11,188 nt of DNA from JANMAT01 sp031359995 (GTDB lineage Bacteria; Actinomycetota; Acidimicrobiia; Acidimicrobiales; Ilumatobacteraceae), in assembly GCA_031359995.1 (NCBI GenBank), contig JANMAT010000124.1, forward strand, positions 1-11,188, read 5' to 3'. The translations under genes and the position numbers were made by a program. Below are positions 5,815-11,188 of the stretch, in pieces. A model generated the notes under the pieces. That model was not told the origin of the DNA. It did not search any database and saw only the letters and a program-made list of their open reading frames with translations. The stretch's first letter is position 1. Each line of letters begins with the position of its first letter.

Positions 5815-6399
5815 ATGAACCGCTTCAAGAAGCACCTCTTGGCCCTCGCAACGGCAGCGGTTCTCGTCGTCGCCGCCACGGTGTTCGTCGTCAACCGTCC
5901 TGCTCACGCCGTACCGTACGTCTCAAGGGACCAGGTCAACTACTACGCCTACGGCGGCCTCTACGAGAAGTACTTCCTCACCGGCGTGACGTTCTACGAC
6001 AACGACTATCCGGACTCCTTCGAGGGGATCGACTGCTCCGCCTACGTCTCCAAGGCGTACCAGTTGCCGTACTACCTGGATCCCATGGACGGCTACCGAG
6101 ATCCGGTCATGTACACCGGACGATGGTGGGATGACACGGTCGACGGTGCGGTGCAGGTCCCCGGCTGGAATGACGGTTCACCGCCCAACTACTGGATGAA
6201 CGTCTTCGTCTGGCACAACAGTCCAGGATCTGACCAGCACATGGGTCTCATCCTATGGTTCGACTACAACACCGGCTACTACCACACCTGGGAAGCGCTC
6301 AACCCTGGCAGTGGCGTGATCGTGAACGACCGCACCTGGCAGGACATCGAGTCCTACCACGCGGCGCATCGCATGATCAGGACCGGCTGGACGGCGTAG
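5815..6399 (+). CDS. Secreted NlpC/P60-like cysteine peptidase/amidase-fold protein (194 aa)
   Basis: ATG 5815 follows GAGAGGAAAG (5801-5810). Residues 1-32 form a clear Sec signal peptide: basic MNRFKK, a long hydrophobic core, and the cleavage motif AHA before VPY. The mature domain has the NlpC/P60 layout: GIDCSAYVSKAY with Cys74 at the helix start, HMGLILWF with His142, and HTWEAL offering His157 as the third polar residue. Known: NlpC/P60 enzymes cut peptide bonds in peptidoglycan stems or related amide bonds, and the fold also includes amidases and other hydrolases. The surrounding sequence is unusually rich in Tyr, Trp and Asp/Asn and differs from standard cell-wall hydrolases. No cell-wall-binding repeat is present. 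It lies between a secreted protein and a lipoprotein in one operon, so an extracytoplasmic role is likely. The exact substrate cannot be read from the sequence. Confidence 0.75.
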   Translation: MNRFKKHLLALATAAVLVVAATVFVVNRPAHAVPYVSRDQVNYYAYGGLYEKYFLTGVTFYDNDYPDSFEGIDCSAYVSKAYQLPYYLDPMDGYRDPVMYTGRWWDDTVDGAVQVPGWNDGSPPNYWMNVFVWHNSPGSDQHMGLILWFDYNTGYYHTWEALNPGSGVIVNDRTWQDIESYHAAHRMIRTGWTA

Positions 6400-6407
6400 G
6401 GATGTTG

Positions 6408-7733
6408 ATGATGCGTGCAACATCGAGAGTTCCCCACCGTGCACTGTGGAGCACACTTGCGGCGCTCGCAATGGGAGCGGCGTGCTCGTCCCAACCGACA
6501 AGTGGGACGAGCACCCCGTCGAGCCCGGCAGCCTCGGCCACTTCCTCCACCGTTGCGTCGTCCAACGTTCCGTCGTCGACCGTTCCGTCGTCGATCGTTG
6601 TGTCGTCGACGGTTCTGCCGCTGCCGACGACAACCACAGCCACGCCGGGCACGACAGCGCCGGTGAAGGCCTGGGAACCGCTGCCCCCCGCACCGTTGAC
6701 AAGTCGGGTTTTGACCGGGTCAGCATGGACCGGTAGCGAACTCATCGTGTGGGGCGGCGCCTCGCGTTCCGAGGGCAGAATGACAGACCTCGCCGACGGC
6801 GCCGCGTTTGATCCAGCGCAAGGCACGTGGCGCGTCCTGGCAGCAGCCCCGTCCGGTCTTCGGGGCTCGGTACAGGTGGCTGCGTGGACCGGGAGTGAGT
6901 TCCTCGTCGTCGCGCACTCTGTGCTCGGCAATGAAACGTCGTCGTCTGGCGGCGCGAGGTATCGACCGGCAGACGATGCCTGGACGCCGATGGCGGTCGG
7001 CCCGATCGGCGACCGTTACAACGCTGCGTCGGTGTGGACCGGCGCCGAGTTGCTCGTCGTGGGGGGCCATGGCTCGCAGTCCCTAGCTGACCCCGCGGCG
7101 ATGGCGTACTCGCCTACTACCAACCGATGGCGCGTCGTCGACACACCCGACTTCGTGCCCCGACGCTCAGTGAACCTCGCCTGGACCGGGACCACCGTCC
7201 TGGCCGTCGGTTTGATCGAGACATGCGCAGCAGCCGACGTCGGACCGTGCGGCAACCTCAAGCCTGCGCTCGCTGCGTTCGACCCGCACACCAGCCGATG
7301 GTCCGCGCTCAACGCCGACGCGCTCGGGCCGCCAGGGAACCCCGACTACGTCTACGGGTTCATTCGTAGCGCGTTCTGGACCGGGCACGCCCTCGTCGTT
7401 GTCGACCGGACGCAATCGATCGTCATCTACCAGCCTGACCTAGGACAGTGGTCCGCACCCCTCGCAACAGGCTGCGCTCACACGCGGGCCACCGGCTTCG
7501 ATCTCCCCGAGGTTTGGACACCAGCAGGTCTGCTGCTGGTCTGCCCGACCGGCGACCTGTACCAGTCATCGGAAGACGTCACATCATGGACCAAGCTCGC
7601 CGGAGCGCCGCCACTTGAACCCGTCCAACAACCGGTCATGCAATGGACTGGGCATGAGCTCCTGATCTGGGGCGGCCAGCTATCGAAGCAGTTCAGTCCA
7701 ACATCGGACACCGGCGCACTACTAGCGCCATAG
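6408..7733 (+). CDS. Kelch-repeat beta-propeller lipoprotein (441 aa)
   Basis: Three ATGs (6402, 6408, 6411) follow AGGG (6398-6401). I choose 6408 for its 6-nt spacing; 6411 is nearly as good. A hydrophobic core leads to the lipobox GAAC, with Cys26 as predicted lipidation site. A Ser/Thr/Pro/Val linker with five-residue repeats (about 48-72) follows. The rest is a kelch-type propeller. Seven blades each carry a WTG-type strand (SAWTGSELIVWGG, AAWTGSEFLVV, SVWTGAELLVVGG, LAWTGTTVLAVG, AFWTGHALVVV, EVWTPAGLLLV, MQWTGHELLIWGG), and most also have a later GAAFDP-like strand and a W-x-x-L strand. The extra first W strand (KAWEPLP) and the ending GALLAP suggest N-terminal velcro closure, so the propeller is complete. 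Known: kelch propellers mostly mediate binding. It probably acts as a membrane-anchored binding platform for the two secreted partners. Confidence 0.85.
   Translation: MMRATSRVPHRALWSTLAALAMGAACSSQPTSGTSTPSSPAASATSSTVASSNVPSSTVPSSIVVSSTVLPLPTTTTATPGTTAPVKAWEPLPPAPLTSRVLTGSAWTGSELIVWGGASRSEGRMTDLADGAAFDPAQGTWRVLAAAPSGLRGSVQVAAWTGSEFLVVAHSVLGNETSSSGGARYRPADDAWTPMAVGPIGDRYNAASVWTGAELLVVGGHGSQSLADPAAMAYSPTTNRWRVVDTPDFVPRRSVNLAWTGTTVLAVGLIETCAAADVGPCGNLKPALAAFDPHTSRWSALNADALGPPGNPDYVYGFIRSAFWTGHALVVVDRTQSIVIYQPDLGQWSAPLATGCAHTRATGFDLPEVWTPAGLLLVCPTGDLYQSSEDVTSWTKLAGAPPLEPVQQPVMQWTGHELLIWGGQLSKQFSPTSDTGALLAP
6549..6608 (+). repeat. Four imperfect 15-bp tandem repeats in the lipoprotein linker
   Basis: Units at 6549, 6564, 6579 and 6594 follow the pattern ANCGTTNNGTCGTCN and encode five-residue steps TVASS, NVPSS, TVPSS and IVVSS; a degenerate fifth unit follows. 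The unit length is a multiple of three, so unit gain or loss changes linker length without a frameshift. Confidence 0.7.
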
Positions 7734-7887
7734 CTACCACGACCACGCCATCGGGGTCACCGACGCCAGCCTCGTCGTGCTCGCCGACTGCTACCACACC
7801 CGCACCATCCTCACCCTCGACCACCGCCACTTCACCACCCTGCGACCACTCACCGGTGGCCGCTTCACCCTCCTCCCCACCACCTGA
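7726..7887 (+). pseudogene. VapC-like PIN-domain toxin, C-terminal fragment
   Basis: After an in-frame TAG at 7723-7725 the frame reads about 53 residues with the pattern of a PIN-domain C-terminus: IGVTDASLVVLADCY, RTILTLDHRHFTTLRPL, then GGRFTLLPTT and TGA (7885-7887). In intact VapC toxins the DASLV region carries a conserved acidic residue of the RNase site, and the LTLDHRHF region follows it. The N-terminal two thirds, including the first catalytic Asp, are absent and there is no start codon. Homology begins at about 7735, just 2 nt after the lipoprotein stop, so a deletion or recombination junction lies near 7734. It stops 22 nt short of the end of the convergent recombinase gene. Confidence 0.75.
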
Positions 7888-7909
7888 TCCAACCGTCACA
7901 ACCTGAAAA

Positions 7910-8947
7910 TCACAGATCGAGGTAGTGGGCGCTGGTGTGGCGGAACGGGTCGGCGTCGCGGACGTAACCGGCGAGGCTTTCGATGCGGGTGTGGTGGGTT
8001 TGGTTCATGACGGCGAGGTCGGGGGCGTCGTGGCGTTTGGCTTCGGTGACGTGCCCGGCCCGCAACGAGTGGGGGGTGATGCGGTCGGGGTCGAGGCCGG
8101 CGGTGGTGGCGAGGCGGGTGATGATGTCGGCGATGGCGTCGACGGTGAGCCGCCCGGGCAGGACGCGGGTGTTGTTGCGGTGCACGGCCCGCCACAGGGG
8201 CCCGTCGAAGATCCCCGCTGCCTGCTGCCAGCTCCTGACGGCTCGCACGGGACACAGGTCGGGGCGGGTGGTGGCGTGGGGAAGGGTCTTGGTGCGGCCG
8301 CGCCCGTCGGGGTCGGTCTTGGAGCGGCGCACGTGGACGAGGAGCCCTTCCGGGCGGGGTTCGAGGTCCTCGACGTCCAAGGCGGCGAGCTCGCTACGGC
8401 GGAACGCGCCGACGTAGCCGACGAGGAGCACGGCCCGGTCCCGCCGGCCCCGCACATCGTCACCGGCGACGGCGGCGAGGCGTTCGATGTCAGCGGTGCC
8501 CAACGGGCGGGCCTGGCGGGGGGCGGTGCCCTTGGTGCGGCGCAGGCCGGCGAGGGTGCGGCGGACGTGTTCGTGGTCGATCGGGTTGGCGAGGCCGGCG
8601 AGGCGGTGGGCTTTGCCGATGGCCATGGCGGCGCGCTGCGTCGTGGTGGCCTTGCGACCGTGGCTGTAGGCGGCGAGGAAGGCGCACACGTGGGCGGGGT
8701 CGGCCGGGAGTGGGTCGAGGCCGTGCGCGGTGGCGTAGGCGGTCCACGCGCGCCAGTCGCGGGTGTAGGCCCGGATCGTGTTGGCCGCCATCGACGCGTC
8801 CATCAACGCCGACGCCGCCGCCAGATCGGCCGCCGCAGGCGCCACCACGAGGCCGCCGGCGGCCTCGAAGCGCTCAGGGGCGTCTGCAGGGCCTCCCGGG
8901 CGTCGTGGGGCACCAACGACCGGGCGGAAGACGTCGAGTTCGCTCAC
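7910..8947 (-). CDS. Tyrosine recombinase / phage-type integrase (345 aa)
   Basis: This enzyme cuts and rejoins DNA at specific sites through a covalent phosphotyrosine, as in element integration and excision. The catalytic residues are visible: Arg in VGAFRRSELAAL, Lys in HVRRSKTDPDGR, His and Arg in TPHSLRAGHVTEA, a His in NQTHHTRIES and the nucleophile Tyr in LAGYVRDADPF. The N-terminal part contains a SAM-like core-binding region (ANTIRAYTRDWRAWTAYA and following helices). I start it at GTG 8947 (VSELDVF). The frame stays open to a GTG at 9046, but that extension lacks normal composition, and a TAGCGT -10-like box 8 nt upstream of GTG 8947 supports leaderless initiation there. The gene looks intact and full length. 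No directionality factor or attachment site pair is seen nearby. Its likely role is mobilising the accessory DNA around it. Confidence 0.9.
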   Translation of the reverse strand: MSELDVFRPVVGAPRRPGGPADAPERFEAAGGLVVAPAAADLAAASALMDASMAANTIRAYTRDWRAWTAYATAHGLDPLPADPAHVCAFLAAYSHGRKATTTQRAAMAIGKAHRLAGLANPIDHEHVRRTLAGLRRTKGTAPRQARPLGTADIERLAAVAGDDVRGRRDRAVLLVGYVGAFRRSELAALDVEDLEPRPEGLLVHVRRSKTDPDGRGRTKTLPHATTRPDLCPVRAVRSWQQAAGIFDGPLWRAVHRNNTRVLPGRLTVDAIADIITRLATTAGLDPDRITPHSLRAGHVTEAKRHDAPDLAVMNQTHHTRIESLAGYVRDADPFRHTSAHYLDL

Positions 8948-8955
8948 GCGCCGTG

Positions 8956-8961
8956 ACGCTA
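8956..8961 (-). promoter_or_regulatory. Candidate -10 box for leaderless recombinase mRNA
   Basis: On the minus strand TAGCGT lies 8 nt before GTG 8947 and fits the TANNNT pattern of actinobacterial -10 boxes. No convincing -35 is seen. The rest of 8962-9068 shows no gene. Confidence 0.3.
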
Positions 8962-9068
8962 GGCGGTGGGTGTGACAGGGACGGGGATGCTCCCGATAAC
9001 AGGCAGAACAAGGAGCCAGGGCCAGCTTCGCCCGGCGCCCGTCCACCGCTGAACGTGAGGAATGCCGC

Positions 9069-9096
9069 TTGAGGCAACAAGGGTTCCCCCTACGAT
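9069..9096 (+). promoter_or_regulatory. Promoter with leaderless geometry for the membrane-protein gene
   Basis: TTGAGG (9069-9074) and TACGAT (9091-9096) are separated by 16 nt. The -10 ends 10 nt before ATG 9107, so transcription should start at or next to the A of the start codon. No Shine-Dalgarno precedes the ATG, as expected for a leaderless message. Confidence 0.6.
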
Positions 9097-9106
9097 CGCG
9101 TCGGCC

Positions 9107-9875
9107 ATGAACAAGCTGTCAAGGTTGGTGAAGCGAGCCGAGTTCAAGCACCTACTGCTCCTCGTCGGTGTTGGTGCCGTTGGCGTCGGCACTTGGCGCG
9201 CCTTCTTCGACCACAACTCGACACCGGTGCTCATCGTGGGAGCCGCCCTCGCGTTCGCTGCACTCATCTCAGATCGCCTGACGAGCGCGGAGGTTGCCGT
9301 GGGCAACAGCAGAGCCGTCTTCGGTCTCGCCGCGAAAGGACACGAGCAGAACGCGAGCGATCTTCGCGTCGCGGCCGGCGAGGTGAGCCAGGCCACTGAA
9401 GCTGAGATTCCTGAACCGTCGAAACGCCTACTACTCGACGCGCTCCGCCGACTGGAGACCGTCGCCGAGCGAAGCGACGACCAAGCGCGACTCCTGGAAT
9501 CCGCAGGTGCTCTGTACCCGGCCGAGTCCACGCTCGGCCTCATCCTTCAAACATCCCGCGGGATGCAGGTGGGTGATGCCGGCGCTGACGTGTACGAGCG
9601 AACGACTCGCGGACGGCTGGAAGCTCACCGCTCACGTCATCGCCGGCCCGAGTCTGCCCTTCGACCTGGTGTGCGCAGTGACGCTCTCGAACTCAACCCC
9701 TCTCAGGAAGAACTTCCGTGCCGTGTCACGGGGGGACACGGTGAGCTTGCACGTACCTGCTGACTTCGGAATCGCCAGCGATCAGGTTCCTCCCGGAGCG
9801 ACACACGTCAACTGGCATGGTGTCGTGCGAGGCCTAATCATCAACCTCCAGGACCTCACGATTGAGCTTCCGTAG
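9107..9875 (+). pseudogene. Two-helix membrane protein of unknown function, frameshifted
   Basis: Translation starts at ATG 9107 (MNKLSRLVKRAEFKH). Two hydrophobic helices follow, at about residues 14-33 (LLLLVGVGAVGVG) and 41-55 (VLIVGAALAFAALI). After them comes a cytoplasmic-looking helical region with Arg/Glu/Asp-rich segments. Around 9602 the coding frame jumps: ...GADVYER is followed one base later by RLADGWKLTAHVIAGPS in the next frame. That frame runs as a beta-rich C-terminal domain to the stop at 9873-9875 (...LIINLQDLTIELP). Ignoring one base gives a 255-residue protein; deleting one ACGA-type unit in CGAACGA would also restore it. The unshifted frame ends at 9763 with low-quality sequence. 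The family is not recognised. The 3' end overlaps the convergent minus-strand gene by 20 nt. Confidence 0.65.
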
Positions 9876-10168
9876 CGTTGGCGGAATCAGCAACAGCATC
9901 GGCGGCGTGGCGCAGGATCGCACCCAGAGCACGACGAAGGCTGAGGACCTCTACCTCTAAATCATGGATCCGAGCCTGGAGCTGCTCGCGCTCGACGCCC
10001 CCACGCCATCTCGGCCTCAAGCTGTGGCAGCTCGACCGTCTCCCGCGCCTTGGACGGAGGGCGAGGCACTACGACAGGGCGCATGGCCCCAAGCCGCGCC
10101 CGCACCGCCTGAATACCTTCGCGGCCCGCGGCGGTCTCCTCGTCGGTGTGGCGGAGTCGCTCGTCCAC
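9856..10168 (-). pseudogene. Short coiled-coil protein gene, frameshifted at a G5 run
   Basis: The minus-strand frame starts at GTG 10168 (MDERLRHTDEETAAGREG) and reads to AEMAWG. There a run of five G (plus-strand C 9998-10002) changes frame and leads to an early stop near 9962. Removing one G gives AWGVEREQLQARIHDLE continuing through VEVLSLRRALGAILRHA to the stop at 9856-9858, for a reconstructed length of 103 residues. The restored C-terminal half is a clear amphipathic coiled-coil pattern. Codon bias in both halves supports the minus strand. Family and function are unknown; such small charged helical proteins are common on actinobacterial mobile elements. It is convergent with the membrane-protein gene and divergent from the toxin-antitoxin promoter. 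Confidence 0.6.
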
Positions 10169-10192
10169 AGCACATGGTCGCGTTCACCGATG

Positions 10193-10251
10193 TGCGAACT
10201 TGACTTCTCTTTATTTATGTACTACAGTATTCCCGGTGTTGGTGGTTCGCA
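10193..10251. promoter_or_regulatory. 7-bp inverted repeats flanking the toxin-antitoxin promoter, candidate operator
   Basis: TGCGAAC (10193-10199) abuts the -35 box. Its exact reverse complement GTTCGCA (10245-10251) lies just inside the toxin reading frame. The two arms bracket the whole promoter and start codon. The encoded ribbon-helix-helix antitoxin is the kind of protein that binds such half-sites for autoregulation, but 7-bp arms 45 nt apart could also occur by chance. Confidence 0.35.
10200..10228 (+). promoter_or_regulatory. Near-consensus sigma70 promoter of the toxin-antitoxin operon
   Basis: TTGACT (10200-10205), a 17-nt A/T-rich spacer, and TACAGT (10223-10228) form the strongest promoter in the window. 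The -10 ends 7 nt before GTG 10236, so transcription should begin at the first toxin codon, giving a leaderless message. Confidence 0.8.
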
Positions 10252-10493
10252 GGTCAGCGTTGAAGCACGGGGTGACGGTCGAGTCGATCGAGCACGCCGT
10301 GACGTTCGCGCTGTACTGGGATGACGACGCCTACGACACCGAACCGCCAAAGATCTTGATCCTCGGTCCTGACCTGGCTGGCGATGTTCTCGAACTTCTC
10401 GGGCATGTCACCGGCGACGACGAGCTGACGATCTTCCACGCAATGAGAGCCCGACCGCAGATCCTCGATCTGCTGACCGATCGAAAGGAGTAG
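10236..10493 (+). CDS. Putative type II toxin, BrnT/RelE-like, first gene of a TA pair (85 aa)
   Basis: I start it at GTG 10236 (VLVVRRSALKHGVTVESIEHA), placed by the promoter immediately upstream. The protein is small and alpha/beta. It has an N-terminal R-x-x-x-KHG helix, an acidic stretch (WDDDAYDTEPP), then strands KILILGPDLAGDVLELLGHV and ELTIFHAMRARPQILDLL, where IFHAMRAR puts His and Arg residues near the C-terminus. This resembles small actinobacterial toxins of the BrnT/RelE-like type that sit beside ribbon-helix-helix antitoxins. I am sure of the pairing but not of the family name, and the N-terminal pattern typical of classical BrnT is absent. Known for related toxins: cleavage of mRNA. 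Inferred here: a growth-inhibiting RNase neutralised by the product of the next gene. The toxin-first order matches brnTA and higBA rather than vapBC. The gap to the next ATG is 2 nt. Confidence 0.6.
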   Translation: MLVVRRSALKHGVTVESIEHAVTFALYWDDDAYDTEPPKILILGPDLAGDVLELLGHVTGDDELTIFHAMRARPQILDLLTDRKE

Positions 10494-10495
10494 CG

Positions 10496-10792
10496 ATGAG
10501 ACCCGACACGAGAATCACAACCGACGACGTGACCCTGCCCTCAGGCGAAGTGCTCACTGAGGCCGACTTCGAGCGGCTGGCAAGCGAAGCAGAGACGACG
10601 CTGCCTGACCTCGATCGGCTCAAGGCCCGGCGAGTTGGGCGCCCACCGCTTGGTGAGGGCGTGTCACCTGTGCTTCAGGTCCGCCTCGACGAGCAGACAC
10701 GCCGCCAGCTCACCGAACGCGCCGAACGTGAGCACCGCACACCTTCCGAGGTTGTCCGAGAGGCCATCCAAGCCTGGCTCGCCGCTTCCTGA
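10496..10792 (+). CDS. Ribbon-helix-helix (CopG-type) antitoxin (98 aa)
   Basis: ATG 10496 has an ideal AAAGGAG ribosome binding site (10484-10490) inside the end of the toxin gene, with two bases between stop and start. The C-terminal third is a ribbon-helix-helix DNA-binding domain: the strand SPVLQVRLDEQT, helix RRQLTERAEREH, the turn RTPSE, then helix VVREAIQAWLAA. The N-terminal ~60 residues, with an acidic region around EADFERLASEAETTLPDLD and an RRVGRPPLGEG linker, probably include the toxin-binding part. Known: such antitoxins cap their toxin and repress their own promoter as dimers. The stronger ribosome binding site compared with the leaderless toxin would let antitoxin be made in excess. 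Confidence 0.82.
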   Translation: MRPDTRITTDDVTLPSGEVLTEADFERLASEAETTLPDLDRLKARRVGRPPLGEGVSPVLQVRLDEQTRRQLTERAEREHRTPSEVVREAIQAWLAAS

Positions 10793-11070
10793 GCGAGCGC
10801 CAACACGCCAGCGGTCGCGGCCACGATCGCAACAGTCACCTGTGTCCATCGGTTCACTTCCAAGGCTCCAGCGTGAAGGTCTTGGCGTACTGAATCGACC
10901 CTGCTTGGCCCACTGCAAGTCACGGGAAACATCAGCCTCGCCGCCACGAGCTTCCTGCGTACCAGTGGCCTCGAGACCCACCTGCGTTTGCCTGGAGCCC
11001 CACGGTGGGGCCGACGTCGCAACCGTCAGGTCCTCGCGGACGAGACCACCTGCAAGGCTCAGCACACGCG
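10793..11070. other. Gene-poor stretch with a possible minus-strand relic
   Basis: No intact gene is seen. On the minus strand a fragment ending AKTFTLEPWK has its TGA overlapped by a GTG (as GTGA). That GTG opens VNRWTQVTVAIVAATAGVLALAQ, a basic start plus a transmembrane-like stretch (about 10857 down to 10790), which then runs antisense into the antitoxin gene. The pattern looks like two coupled genes truncated by recombination, but neither half is long enough to prove it. Confidence 0.25.
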
Positions 11071-11081
11071 GCGAGGTTGGC

Positions 11082-11188
11082 AAGCGACTGGTGGACATCG
11101 ACGACGACCTCCTCGAACACGCAACCGCGATCCTGGGCGCGTCCACCATGAAAGAGACCGTGAACCGCTCCCTCGAAGCCGTCGTGCT
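11082..11188 (+). CDS. VapB-like antitoxin, 5' part, cut by window end
   Basis: The frame reads KRLVDIDDDLLEHATAILG and then a TMKETVNRSLEAVV segment to the window edge. This is the typical VapB pattern: an N-terminal strand, a DxDDxLLxxA helix, the G-[AT]-[ST]-T turn and a KETVNxSLE helix. It would be the antitoxin of a vapBC pair, with the PIN toxin expected just beyond the window. The true start is unclear. The family normally begins with Met two or three residues before KRLV, but here the codons are GTT GGC AAG. The first usable start, GTG 11091, would remove part of the DNA-binding strand. A GCGAGG motif lies at 11071-11076. The gene is therefore either started unusually or truncated at its 5' end. 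Confidence 0.6.

Noticed and set aside
7925..8956. Gly/Val-rich plus-strand frame opposite the recombinase
   Set aside because: Composition is that of an antisense shadow; the minus strand carries all tyrosine-recombinase catalytic motifs.
8948..9046. 33-residue N-terminal extension of the recombinase
   Set aside because: The extension has poor coding composition and no ribosome site, while GTG 8947 has a -10-like box at leaderless distance.
7726..11188. A single vapBC locus interrupted by an inserted element
   Set aside because: The order is wrong: an insertion into a plus-strand vapBC should leave VapB on the left and the VapC tail on the right, but the VapC tail is left and VapB right, so two loci are more likely.

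Overview
The window looks like chromosomal accessory DNA, or an integrated or plasmid-borne region, from a high-GC actinobacterium (Actinomycetota; class not resolved). The basis is strongly G/C-biased third codon positions, lipobox lipoproteins, a MobF-type relaxase-helicase, promoters whose -10 box lies only 7-10 nt before the start codon (leaderless-type), and VapBC-type toxin-antitoxin genes. No rRNA, tRNA or CRISPR array was seen.

Left end (1-2160), mobilisation debris. The window opens inside the Walker B motif of a conjugative relaxase-helicase. Its helicase half is split from its coiled-coil tail by a one-base insertion near 820. A 70-codon ORF with its own ribosome binding site repeats the relaxase tail (1788-2000). 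Directly after it lies the broken C-terminus of a DDE transposase (2001-2160).

Centre (2254-7733), exported proteins. A two-gene cassette encodes a secreted Trp/Tyr-rich protein and an overlapping lipoprotein (2359-3671). Two short minus-strand ORFs follow (3917-4393). Next is a tightly packed plus-strand operon: a 38-codon leader ORF behind a hairpin and a very strong Shine-Dalgarno, a cysteine-free secreted protein, an exported NlpC/P60-like cysteine-peptidase-fold protein, and a lipoprotein with a complete seven-bladed kelch propeller. The genes overlap or are separated by 1-8 nt, and all three large products carry export signals, so they probably act together at the cell surface. This is the best candidate for an undescribed system.

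Right end (7726-11188), mobile and addiction genes. It holds a decapitated VapC PIN-domain tail, a convergent intact tyrosine recombinase, a frameshifted two-helix membrane protein, a frameshifted minus-strand coiled-coil gene, a promoter-driven toxin-first toxin-antitoxin pair with a ribbon-helix-helix antitoxin, and the 5' part of a VapB-like antitoxin cut by the window end. Truncated genes, single-base frameshifts and a recombinase together indicate a region of repeated gain and decay. The three single-base frameshifts could instead be sequencing errors. All assignments come from reading the sequence alone; no database search was run.
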